A stretch of 12,212 bases of DNA. Origin: JADGHQ01 sp045805385. GTDB taxonomy: Bacteria > Actinomycetota > Thermoleophilia > Solirubrobacterales > Thermoleophilaceae. The position numbers were made by a program, and so were the translations under genes. This document shows, piece after piece, positions 1-5,878 of this stretch. The notes beneath the pieces are model-generated. The model ran no database searches. It saw nothing but the letters and a program-made list of their open reading frames with translations, and was not told the origin of the DNA. Position 1 is the stretch's first letter; each line of letters starts with the position of its first letter. The stretch covers positions 1 through 12,212 of the forward strand of contig JBJMLG010000054.1 in assembly GCA_045805385.1 (NCBI GenBank), written 5' to 3'.

Positions 1-981
1 CAGCGCCTGGATCAGGTGGTTCACCAGGTTGCCGTGCTCGGCCAGGTACATGTTGTCGATCCCGAGGAAGCGCTCGGCCTTCTCGACGCCCTGCTCGCTG
101 ACCGCGACGGTCTTGTGCTTCTCGTCGGGCTCGTAGTCGAAATCGGCCATCCAGTCCTTGTCCTTGGCCTCGAGCGTTTCCGGCTTCTTGCCGGGCTCGA
201 GCCGCTTGGCAAGCTCGGCGAAGCGGTAGTACAGGTCGGCGGCCTGCTCCGGCGCGCCGGAGATGATCAGCGGCGTGCGCGCCTCGTCGATGAGGATGTT
301 GTCGACCTCGTCGACGATCGCGTAGTTGTGGCTGATGTACTCGGGCGGGCTGTCGTCGTCCTCGTCGCGCTCGAGCAGCCGGCGCTGCACGCGGTCCTCC
401 GGCTCGACCGCGAGGTTGTCGCGCAGGAAGTCGAATCCGAACTCGGAGTTCGTGCCGTAGGTGACGTCGGCGGCGTACTGCGCGCGCTTGATCGCGGAGT
501 CGTTCTGGTCGGACTGGAGGATGCCGACGCTGACGCCGAGCATGTCGTAGATCGGCTTCATCCACTCGGCGTCGCGCCGGGCGAGGTAGTCGTTGACCGT
601 GACGAGGTGGACGCCCTTTCCGGAGAGCGAGTTGAGCACCACGGCGAGCGTGGCCGTGAGGGTCTTGCCCTCGCCTGTCTTCATCTCGGCGATGGAGCCG
701 TCGTGCAGGACCATGCCGCCGATCAGCTGGACGTCGAAGTGGCGCATGCCCATCGACCGCTTGCCCGCCTCGCGCGTGAGCGCGAAAGACTCGTTCAGCA
801 GGTCGTCGAGCGGCTCACCGGCGCGAGCGCGCTCGCGCAGCTTGTCCATCTCGTCCTTGATCTCGTGGTCCTCGAGGAGCTCCATCTCGGGCTCGAGCTC
901 GTTGATCTTCGCGACCTGTCGCTCGAAGGCCTTGAACTTCTTGGATTCGCCCATGCGAAGGGCGCGCTCGAGGATCGTCAT
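1..981 (-). CDS. secA: SecA preprotein translocase ATPase, N-terminal 327 residues (cut by window edge)
   Basis: SecA is the cytoplasmic motor ATPase that drives unfolded preproteins through the SecYEG channel. The visible N-terminal part holds the first nucleotide-binding domain: Walker A MKTGEGKT at about residues 100-107, GTNSEFGFDFLRDN at about 176-189, and Walker B DEVDNILIDEARTPLIISG at about 224-242. After that begins the preprotein-binding region, ending in NHLIQAL at the window edge. The ATG at 981-979 is chosen because MTILERALRMGESKK aligns with ordinary SecA N-termini. It has no Shine-Dalgarno, but TAGTCT lies exactly 7 bases upstream, so a leaderless transcript is likely. An acidic stretch of about 15 residues (about 201-216, with DEDDD) lies between VQR and HNYAIVDEVD, where SecA proteins I remember have almost none. 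It follows hpf by 81 bases; comF-hpf-secA is a familiar order in Gram-positive bacteria. Identity is certain; the C-terminal part is outside the window. Confidence 0.98.
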   Translation of the reverse strand, partial: MTILERALRMGESKKFKAFERQVAKINELEPEMELLEDHEIKDEMDKLRERARAGEPLDDLLNESFALTREAGKRSMGMRHFDVQLIGGMVLHDGSIAEMKTGEGKTLTATLAVVLNSLSGKGVHLVTVNDYLARRDAEWMKPIYDMLGVSVGILQSDQNDSAIKRAQYAADVTYGTNSEFGFDFLRDNLAVEPEDRVQRRLLERDEDDDSPPEYISHNYAIVDEVDNILIDEARTPLIISGAPEQAADLYYRFAELAKRLEPGKKPETLEAKDKDWMADFDYEPDEKHKTVAVSEQGVEKAERFLGIDNMYLAEHGNLVNHLIQAL

Positions 982-994
982 GACATCGAGACTA
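982..994 (-). promoter_or_regulatory. Probable -10 element and leaderless start of secA
   Basis: On the minus strand TAGTCT (plus positions 989-994) is followed by 7 bases and then the secA ATG at 981. The spacing matches the TANNNT-N7-RTG pattern of leaderless actinobacterial transcripts. There is no purine-rich Shine-Dalgarno in the same stretch. No good -35 hexamer is visible. Inference from pattern only. Confidence 0.5.
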
Positions 995-1021
995 GCAATC
1001 CGATCGGCCTGCGACTGAGCC

Positions 1022-1052
1022 CCGGAAAGCCGTTCGCGGGCGCCGGAAAGCC
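1022..1052. repeat. Two exact 10-bp direct repeats upstream of secA
   Basis: CCGGAAAGCC occurs at 1022-1031 and again at 1043-1052, 21 bases start to start, which is two DNA turns. Both copies lie in the hpf-secA gap, 28 to 58 bases upstream of the proposed secA -10 element. Same-face spacing would suit a DNA-binding protein, but two short copies in GC-rich DNA could be chance. Confidence 0.4.
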
Positions 1053-1062
1053 AGTCGGGAAG

Positions 1063-1422
1063 CTACATCGCGGGCGGTGGAACGGCCGACGTGCGGGCCT
1101 CCGAGGCCTGCATCTGCTCGCGCCTGCCACGGCGTTTGTCGCGGTGGCGCTTGACCTGCCGCGTGAGGTCGTCGGCGACCTCGTTGACGGCGCTCTGCAT
1201 GTTGCTCGCCGCCGACCGCGCGCGCAGGGTGACCCCCTTGAGGTGCAGCGTCGCGTCCGCGACATGCGAGTCCTTGATCGACGGGTTCCGTTCCTCGGAG
1301 AGCTCGATCTCCAGGTCCGCGAGCGGCGAGACCTGCTTGGCGATCTTTCCGAGTCGCTTCTCGACGCGCTGCCTGAGCTCGTCGCCGACCGCCACGTTGC
1401 GTCCCTTTACCTCGACACGCAT
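1063..1422 (-). CDS. hpf: Ribosome hibernation promoting factor, short form (HPF/YfiA family)
   Basis: This 119-residue protein belongs to the S30AE/HPF family, which binds the 30S decoding and tRNA sites and silences ribosomes in stationary phase or stress. The N-terminus MRVEVKGRNVAVGDELRQRV, the acidic LEIELSEERNP segment and the basic QVKRHRDKRRGRR helix end fit the beta-alpha-beta-beta-beta-alpha fold. It stops soon after this domain, so it lacks the C-terminal dimerisation domain of long HPF, the form most actinobacteria carry, and ends in a short Pro/Ala tail. The start is secure: GAAGGAGG ends 7 bases before ATG 1422. It lies 75 bases downstream of comF and 81 bases upstream of secA on the same strand. 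A TACCAT at 1468-1463 could be a -10 element giving hpf its own promoter with a leader of about 35 bases, but no -35 supports it. Confidence 0.93.
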   Translation of the reverse strand: MRVEVKGRNVAVGDELRQRVEKRLGKIAKQVSPLADLEIELSEERNPSIKDSHVADATLHLKGVTLRARSAASNMQSAVNEVADDLTRQVKRHRDKRRGRREQMQASEARTSAVPPPAM

Positions 1423-1429
1423 CTGCAGG

Positions 1430-1437
1430 CCTCCTTC
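1430..1437 (-). promoter_or_regulatory. Strong Shine-Dalgarno of hpf
   Basis: GAAGGAGG on the minus strand, 7 bases before the ATG at 1422. It is one of only two strong Shine-Dalgarno sites in the window and fixes the hpf start; it also implies that the hpf message has a 5' leader, unlike several neighbours. Confidence 0.85.
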
Positions 1438-1497
1438 GATTCGTGCCTCCCCAGAGCATTCGATGGTACCTGCCGGGGCAACTGGACCGGAGCCGTC

Positions 1498-2133
1498 TCA
1501 GCGCCCGAGCGTGCGCGCATAGGACACCGCCTCCACCCGGCTCGCTCCGGCGCATCTCAGCGCCGCCGCGCAGGCGCCAAGCGTGGCACCCGTCGTGACG
1601 ACGTCGTCGATCACCACCGCCCGCCTCGGCGTGGCCGCTCCCGGCCTGATCCGCACCGCGCCCCGCAGCTCCCGGAGGCGCTCCTCGCGGTCGCGCCCGA
1701 CCTGCGGTCCGGCCGCTCCGATCCGCTCCAGGCAGTCGAGCACCCGGCCGCCCGTCCGCGCGGCCAGGCAGGCGGCAAGGCGCTCGGCCTGGTTGAAACC
1801 GCGCCGCCGGCGGCGACCGGCAGGCACGGGCACCGGCACCAGAACGGCCCCGCGCAGCAGGCCCGGTGGGAGCGATGCCGCCATCTGGGCGGCCATCGCG
1901 TCGGCCGCACCGAGCGCCCCTCTGTACTTGAGTGACCGTACGAGCGCACGGGCGGCGCCCTCGTAGGCGACTGCGGAGTGGAGGGTGACCCCGCCCACCA
2001 CTCCAGGCTCGCCCGCAAGCCAGCGCAGCTCGCGCCTGCACCGCGGGCACAGCGGCTCCGAGGCCCCGGCCGCGCGGCCGCACGCCGCGCACAGCGCCGG
2101 CGCGAACGGGGAGAGGAGCGTACGCAGCCGCAT
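1498..2133 (-). CDS. comF: ComF family protein: zinc-finger plus phosphoribosyltransferase-like domain
   Basis: This 211-residue protein has the two-part ComF layout. An N-terminal zinc-finger has cysteines C15, C18, C29 and C32. A type I phosphoribosyltransferase-like domain follows, with the PRPP-loop signature VVIDDVVTTGATL at about residues 173-185. The segment RRRRRGFNQAERLA is the family's conserved GFNQ region. In Bacillus subtilis and Haemophilus influenzae, ComF acts in uptake or processing of transforming DNA, probably with the PriA-like ComFA; in bacteria without known competence its role is unclear. No comFA or other competence gene is visible here, so a competence role is not shown. 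ATG 2133 gives a normal family length. The Shine-Dalgarno is poor; a CACGAT sits 7 bases upstream, a weak match to a leaderless -10. It is first in the comF-hpf-secA block. Confidence 0.93.
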   Translation of the reverse strand: MRLRTLLSPFAPALCAACGRAAGASEPLCPRCRRELRWLAGEPGVVGGVTLHSAVAYEGAARALVRSLKYRGALGAADAMAAQMAASLPPGLLRGAVLVPVPVPAGRRRRRGFNQAERLAACLAARTGGRVLDCLERIGAAGPQVGRDREERLRELRGAVRIRPGAATPRRAVVIDDVVTTGATLGACAAALRCAGASRVEAVSYARTLGR

Positions 2134-2194
2134 GTGCGCGATCGTGCTGGCGCGCGCGTTGCGCGTGGGGCCGCTGGTGCCACAATGCCGCGAC

Positions 2195-2210
2195 AGGAGG
2201 CCGACGAATC
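2195..2210 (+). promoter_or_regulatory. Shine-Dalgarno followed by a probable non-standard ATC start codon of ctaG
   Basis: AGGAGG at 2195-2200 is followed by 7 bases and then ATC at 2208-2210, in frame with ctaG. From 2208 back to the comF start region the frame contains no ATG, GTG, TTG or CTG. The next standard codon downstream, GTG 2259, would remove the conserved LHWTFD segment. Translation from ATC is therefore inferred; a sequencing error or a mutated start is the alternative. Confidence 0.5.
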
Positions 2211-3035
2211 AGCTCCCATCCCCACCTTCACTGGACCTTCGACGCGGGCTTCCTCATCGTGCTCGCGCTCGCGGTCTGGGTCTACGTCAAGCGCTTCCGT
2301 ACCGCGCGGCGCGAGGAGCACGGCCGCGGCGCCGGTTTCCGCCAGGCCGCGTGTTTCGCGGGTTTCGTCTTCGTGATGCTCGCCGCGCTCGTGTCGCCGC
2401 TCGACCGACTTGGCGAGGACTACCTCTTCTCCGCGCACATGGTGCAGCACATCCTGATCGCGGACATCGGGCCGCTACTGCTCCTGCTGTCGCTCTCGCG
2501 CGTGATCCTGCGCCCGGTCACGCGCCGCCTGATGCGCGTCGAGCGCGCGCTCGGGCCGCTGGCGCATCCGGCCACCGGCATCGTGCTCTGGCTCGTGCTC
2601 ATCTACTTCTGGCACGTGCCCGCGCTGTACGACGCCGCCCTGAACCACTCCGCGCTGCACGCGCTCGAACACGTCTGCTTCTTCACCGCCGGGATCGCTG
2701 TCTGGTGGCCGCTGATCCAGCCGGTGCCGATGCGGCGGCGGCTCACCGGGCTGTGGATCTTCGCCTACATCTTCTCTGCGAAGGTGGGCCTCGCCGCGCT
2801 GGGCATCTATCTCGCCTGGTCCACGAAGGTGGCCTACCCCTACTACGAGCACGTGCCGCGCATCTGGGGCCTCAGCCCCGTCGACGACCAGAACGCCGGC
2901 GGCGCGATCATGCTGGTCGAGCAGTCGATCGTGCTCGTGCTCGCATTCGCGACGCTGTTCGTCCGGATGCTGCTCCAGTCCGAGCAGGACGAGCTCCGGC
3001 GGGAGCGCCTGGAAGACGCCGCCACGACCGCGTGA
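2208..3035 (+). CDS. ctaG: Cytochrome c oxidase assembly protein, caa3-type CtaG family (multi-pass membrane)
   Basis: The caa3_CtaG family (PF09678) are integral membrane proteins needed for active, copper-loaded caa3 oxidase, and are unrelated to the Cox11-type CtaG of proteobacteria. From the proposed ATC start the product is 275 residues with about seven hydrophobic segments. Family motifs run in order: LHWTFD at about 7-12, SPLDRLGEDYLFSAHMVQH at about 63-81, YFWHVPALYDAAL at about 133-145, ALEHVCFFTAGIAVWWPLI at about 152-170, and VDDQNAGGAIM at about 225-235. Histidines 77, 81, 136 and 155 are candidate metal ligands. The first standard start, GTG 2259, would cut off LHWTFD and half of helix 1, whereas AGGAGG is well placed for ATC 2208. 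It is divergent from comF (74 bases apart), and the GST-like gene follows after 20 bases. No oxidase subunit genes are in the window. Confidence 0.92.
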   Translation: MSSHPHLHWTFDAGFLIVLALAVWVYVKRFRTARREEHGRGAGFRQAACFAGFVFVMLAALVSPLDRLGEDYLFSAHMVQHILIADIGPLLLLLSLSRVILRPVTRRLMRVERALGPLAHPATGIVLWLVLIYFWHVPALYDAALNHSALHALEHVCFFTAGIAVWWPLIQPVPMRRRLTGLWIFAYIFSAKVGLAALGIYLAWSTKVAYPYYEHVPRIWGLSPVDDQNAGGAIMLVEQSIVLVLAFATLFVRMLLQSEQDELRRERLEDAATTA

Positions 3036-3043
3036 CGCGCGGT

Positions 3044-3049
3044 TAGGAT
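3044..3049 (+). promoter_or_regulatory. Possible -10 element for a leaderless GST-like transcript
   Basis: TAGGAT, six bases before GTG 3056, fits a leaderless TANNNT-N6-RTG arrangement, and no Shine-Dalgarno is present. The gene also lies only 20 bases after ctaG, so read-through from there is possible as well. Confidence 0.35.
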
Positions 3050-3055
3050 CGCCGC

Positions 3056-3787
3056 GTGGAGCTGAAGCTCTACGTGATTCCGGGCTCGCACCCGTGCGCC
3101 TGCGCCGAGGCGGCCATACGCCTCAAGGGCCTTCCCTACCGGCGCGTGGACCTGCCCCCGGTCGTCCACCGGCTGGTCGCCGCGCGCGGCGACTTCCGCC
3201 ACCCGCGCGTGCCGATGCTCGAGAGCGCTGGGCGGTACATCTGCGGATCCGGGCGGATCATGCTCGAGCTGGACCGCCTCGCGCCCGAGCCCCCGCTCTT
3301 CCCCGCCGAGCCGGGCCGGCGCGCCGCCGTCGACGAGGCCGAGCGCTGGGGCGACTCCGTGCTGCAGCCGGCGGCCCGCCGCATCGCCTGGGCGTCGTTC
3401 AACCGCAACCGGGCGGCCATTCCGAGCTACTTCGAGGACGCGAGGATCCCGCTGCCGGCGCTGCTGATCCGCGCCGCCACGGTGCCCGCCTCCCAGATCG
3501 CCCGCGCCGCGAACAAGGCCTGGGCGCCGCGCGTGCGCGCCGACCTTGGCGAGCTTCCGAACCAGCTCGACCACGTCGACTCGCTCCTGGCCGCGGGAAC
3601 GCTCGACGAGGGTCGCCCGAGCGCGGCCGACCTTCAGATCGGCTCGAGCGTCCGCATCCTGCTTTCGTTCGGCGACGTACGGCCGCTGATCGAGGGGCGG
3701 CTGAGCCAACGGCACGCCGAGCGGCTGTTCCCCGACTACAGAGGAGCCGTGCCGGCCGGCACGCTTCCGAGCGACTGGCTCTCCTAG
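3056..3787 (+). CDS. Glutathione S-transferase-like protein (thioredoxin-fold N-terminal domain)
   Basis: A 243-residue protein. The N-terminal 80 or so residues look like a GST thioredoxin fold: MELKLYVIPGSHPCACAEAA, then GLPYRRVDL, then VPMLESAGRYICGSGRIMLEL, which corresponds to the cis-proline VP-x-L segment and the glutathione-contacting (E/D)S region of GSTs. Here that dipeptide reads GSG rather than the usual DS or ES. The rest is helical and would be the all-alpha C-terminal domain, ending with the SAADLQIGSSVRILL segment that resembles the GST N-capping motif region. A Cys-Ala-Cys (C14, C16) sits at the active-site position. GSTs use glutathione, which most actinobacteria lack, so the real thiol or substrate is unknown. 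The start is GTG 3056. The TAG stop overlaps the stop of the opposing gene. The family call is fairly sure, the function is not. Confidence 0.7.
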   Translation: MELKLYVIPGSHPCACAEAAIRLKGLPYRRVDLPPVVHRLVAARGDFRHPRVPMLESAGRYICGSGRIMLELDRLAPEPPLFPAEPGRRAAVDEAERWGDSVLQPAARRIAWASFNRNRAAIPSYFEDARIPLPALLIRAATVPASQIARAANKAWAPRVRADLGELPNQLDHVDSLLAAGTLDEGRPSAADLQIGSSVRILLSFGDVRPLIEGRLSQRHAERLFPDYRGAVPAGTLPSDWLS

Positions 3788-4152
3788 CGGCGGGCGAAAG
3801 GCGGGCCCGGACCGCGCCGCGGCCGGCTCGGATCCGGCTCGCGCTCGGGAACGGGCTCCTCGGTCGCGCGCTCGCGCGTCGCCTCGTGTCCCGGACCCGG
3901 CTCGTCCGGCCAGTGCCCGTGCTCGTCGAAGAAGCGCCTGGCGTCCTCTTCCTTCTGGCGCTCGGTGTCGCCGGTCACGCCGTACCTGAACAGCGCGTTG
4001 AGCAGCAGGATCGCGATGCCGGCCCCCACGAAGAGGGAGCCGCCCTCGAGCGAGTTGTCGCCGCCCCGCGCGGCGAAGACGATGCCCACGATGACCGCTA
4101 TCGCGGCGATCCCGTACCGGACGAAGAGGAGACCGGCCCTGCGAAGGTCCAT
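3784..4152 (-). CDS. Small two-helix membrane protein of unknown function
   Basis: A 122-residue protein that I do not recognise. Two hydrophobic segments (about 8-28 and 38-55) are separated by a short loop with GGDNSLEGGS. A charged cytosolic-looking tail follows: ERQKEEDARRFFDEHGHWPDE at about 64-84, then a Pro/Glu/Arg-rich end. The RRFFDEHGHWPDE stretch resembles the tails of small uncharacterised actinobacterial membrane proteins. ATG 4152 is chosen because it opens directly onto the first helix. There is no Shine-Dalgarno, but TACTGG lies 7 bases upstream (4165-4160), a partial match to a leaderless -10. The reading frame stays open far upstream across the neighbouring gene; that part is a high-GC shadow. 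The stop shares the bases CTAG with the stop of the GST-like gene. Confidence 0.7.
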   Translation of the reverse strand: MDLRRAGLLFVRYGIAAIAVIVGIVFAARGGDNSLEGGSLFVGAGIAILLLNALFRYGVTGDTERQKEEDARRFFDEHGHWPDEPGPGHEATRERATEEPVPEREPDPSRPRRGPGPPFARR

Positions 4153-4262
4153 CGCCGATCCAGTAAAGCAAGCGGCTCTGCGGCGCGGGCCGAGCCGAGC
4201 GGCGGTGTGCCCCGCGCGGGCAGAATGGTCTAACCCACGTGTGTGACAAAACGGTTCCCACT

Positions 4263-4290
4263 TGGAGGAATGGCCGGGACCTACTAGCTT
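4263..4290 (+). promoter_or_regulatory. Probable promoter of the GHL15-like gene
   Basis: TTGGAG at 4263-4268 (4 of 6 to TTGACA) and TAGCTT at 4285-4290 are 16 bases apart. The -10 ends 9 bases before ATG 4300, giving a leader of about 0-3 bases. The tempting GGAGG followed by ATG at 4270 is part of this -35 region and opens only a five-codon frame. This is the best -35/-10 pair I can see in the window. Confidence 0.5.
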
Positions 4291-4299
4291 GCCCGCGCG

Positions 4300-5874
4300 A
4301 TGGGGCGAGGCTTCGGAGTAATCGTTGCGCTGGTCTGCGCGCTTGCGGCGCTTCTCACGGTCGGCGCGGGCGCTACGCAGCGGGCCGAGAGCCCGGACGA
4401 GCTGATCGCCGTCGCGTCGAACCACCCGCCGGTCGGCGACGGCGCGCCTCCGCCGCGCACGCCCACCCTGCACGCGGCGAACCGCTACGCGGCTCAGGCC
4501 AACCCCGCCAGCCATTGGCGCCCGCGGCACCACCTGAAGGCGCCCGCCAAGCTCCCGATCGCCCGCGGCCCGGGTGGCCGCAGCTTCGGCGCCCCTGAGG
4601 TGCCGTCGATTCCATCGCTCCCGAACAAGCCCGGCGGCGGATCGCACGACAGCGGCGGCACACGCGGCGGCGACGGCGGTTCGCATGGCAGTGGCGGCGG
4701 CAGCGCCCCGGCCCCGGCTCCAGACAGCCTGCCCAGCAGCCCCGGTGGTGGCCTTCCCGCCGCGAGCGTTGCGGTGTCCCACCACCGCATGGCAATCAAC
4801 TCGAGCGCGCCCTCGGGCGACATCGCGACGACGGCGAAGCGCAACTCGTTCATCTTCCTCGTGCCCTGGAAGACCGACGTCGCGAAGAAGCTCAAGGCCG
4901 CGAACCCGGCCCTCAAGATCCTGATGTACAAGGACGCGAGCCTCATGTCGTCGAGCAGTGTGGGCGGCACCTACTCGAGCGGAGTCGGTCAGCCCGAGGC
5001 CGACAAGGCGCACCCGGACTGGTTCCTGCTCACGAAGGCGGGGCAGCGGTTCACCTCCTGGTCCTACAGCTGGCTGTGGGCCGCCGACATCGGCAACGCC
5101 GGATATCAGAACCAGTTTGCATCGAACGTGATCGCCGAGCTGAAGGCCCACCCGGAGTTCGACGGCGTCTACCTCGACGACATGAACGCGTCGATCAGGC
5201 ACCACCACAACCCGAGCGACGTGATGCAGTACCCGAACGACACCGCCTACTCCGGCGCAATGCGATCGTTCGTGCAGACCGTCTCGCCCAAGGTCCACGC
5301 GGCCGGCAAGCTCGTGTTCGCCAACATGGGCGGCACCTGGGCCGAGTATCCGGACTTCAACGACGAGGTCCTCAACTACATCGACGGCGGCAACGACGAG
5401 TTCTTCCTGAGCTGGCCCGGCGGCAGCATGCAGCCACAGTCGATGTGGGACCGCATGCGCGTGAGCATCCAGCGGGCGGAGGCAGGTGGCAAGTGGTTCC
5501 TTGGGAGCGCCGCCGGCGCGTCGAGCGACGACGCGAAGAGCGCGAGGATCATGCGCTACGCGTACGCCACCACGCTCCTGTTCGGCAACGGCCACACGAG
5601 CTTCTCGCTCGCGAAGAACTACACCGACGAGAGCTGGTACGACGAGTTCGACTACTCGCTCGGCAAGCCGCTCGGCGACGCGCAGCAGCAGAGCAGCGGC
5701 ATCTGGACGCGCGACTTCGAGAACGGCACGGTCGCCGTGAACCCGAGCTCGAGCCAGTCGCGCTCGATGGCCTTCAAGGCCTCCTACTGCAAGTCGGCGA
5801 GCGGCCCGGCCGTGGCCTCGACCGCGTCGACCATGTCGCCCCAGACCGGCCTGATCCTGCAGAGGGCCTGCTGA
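4300..5874 (+). CDS. Secreted putative glycoside hydrolase, GHL15-like TIM-barrel protein
   Basis: A 524-residue exported protein. Residues 1-26 form a signal peptide (positive start, hydrophobic core, probable cleavage after AGA). A low-complexity Pro then Gly/Ser-rich linker occupies about 40-155, densest at 110-150. The folded domain at about 158-480 resembles putative glycosidase family GHL15 (PF14885). Visible landmarks are SFIFLVPWK, a PDWFLLTKAG strand near 239-248, the AADIGNAGYQNQFA helix start, and FDGVYLDDMN at 287-296, which places Asp293/Asp294 at a barrel strand end as in many glycosidases. Later come VFANMGGTW (339-347) and the FFLSWPGG strand. Cysteines 497 and 524 are the only ones outside the signal peptide and may form a disulfide closing the C-terminal tail. 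The substrate is unknown, and no activity is proven for this family. The nucleotidyltransferase gene converges on it with a 4-base gap. Confidence 0.8.
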   Translation: MGRGFGVIVALVCALAALLTVGAGATQRAESPDELIAVASNHPPVGDGAPPPRTPTLHAANRYAAQANPASHWRPRHHLKAPAKLPIARGPGGRSFGAPEVPSIPSLPNKPGGGSHDSGGTRGGDGGSHGSGGGSAPAPAPDSLPSSPGGGLPAASVAVSHHRMAINSSAPSGDIATTAKRNSFIFLVPWKTDVAKKLKAANPALKILMYKDASLMSSSSVGGTYSSGVGQPEADKAHPDWFLLTKAGQRFTSWSYSWLWAADIGNAGYQNQFASNVIAELKAHPEFDGVYLDDMNASIRHHHNPSDVMQYPNDTAYSGAMRSFVQTVSPKVHAAGKLVFANMGGTWAEYPDFNDEVLNYIDGGNDEFFLSWPGGSMQPQSMWDRMRVSIQRAEAGGKWFLGSAAGASSDDAKSARIMRYAYATTLLFGNGHTSFSLAKNYTDESWYDEFDYSLGKPLGDAQQQSSGIWTRDFENGTVAVNPSSSQSRSMAFKASYCKSASGPAVASTASTMSPQTGLILQRAC

Positions 5875-5878
5875 GCCG

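Noticed and set aside
16..1935. A 639-codon open frame on the plus strand opposite secA, hpf and comF
   Set aside because: It is antisense to three clear genes, has no recognisable domain and has the Val/Leu/Arg/Asp bias of a high-GC shadow frame.
2185..2260. ctaG as a frameshifted gene starting at ATG 2185
   Set aside because: That would put the strong AGGAGG inside the coding region and require a shift within a few codons; the ATC start explains the data more simply, though a sequencing error is still possible.
4242..4259. TGTGA at 4242 as a CRP-like half-site upstream of the GHL15-like gene
   Set aside because: The second half (TCACA at the right spacing) is missing.
4264..4287. GGAGG followed by ATG at 4270, resembling a ribosome site and start
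   Set aside because: The frame is only five codons (MAGTY, then TAG). The GGAG is better explained as part of the -35 of the gene starting at 4300.
4660..4750. Repetitive GGCGGC-rich stretch as a DNA repeat array
   Set aside because: It has no fixed period and encodes the Gly/Ser/Pro linker of the secreted protein.
3784..5595. A 603-codon open minus-strand frame that would extend the small membrane protein gene upstream
   Set aside because: Only the last 122 codons look like protein; the rest is opposite the GHL15-like gene and is low-complexity Arg/Val/Ala/Gly.
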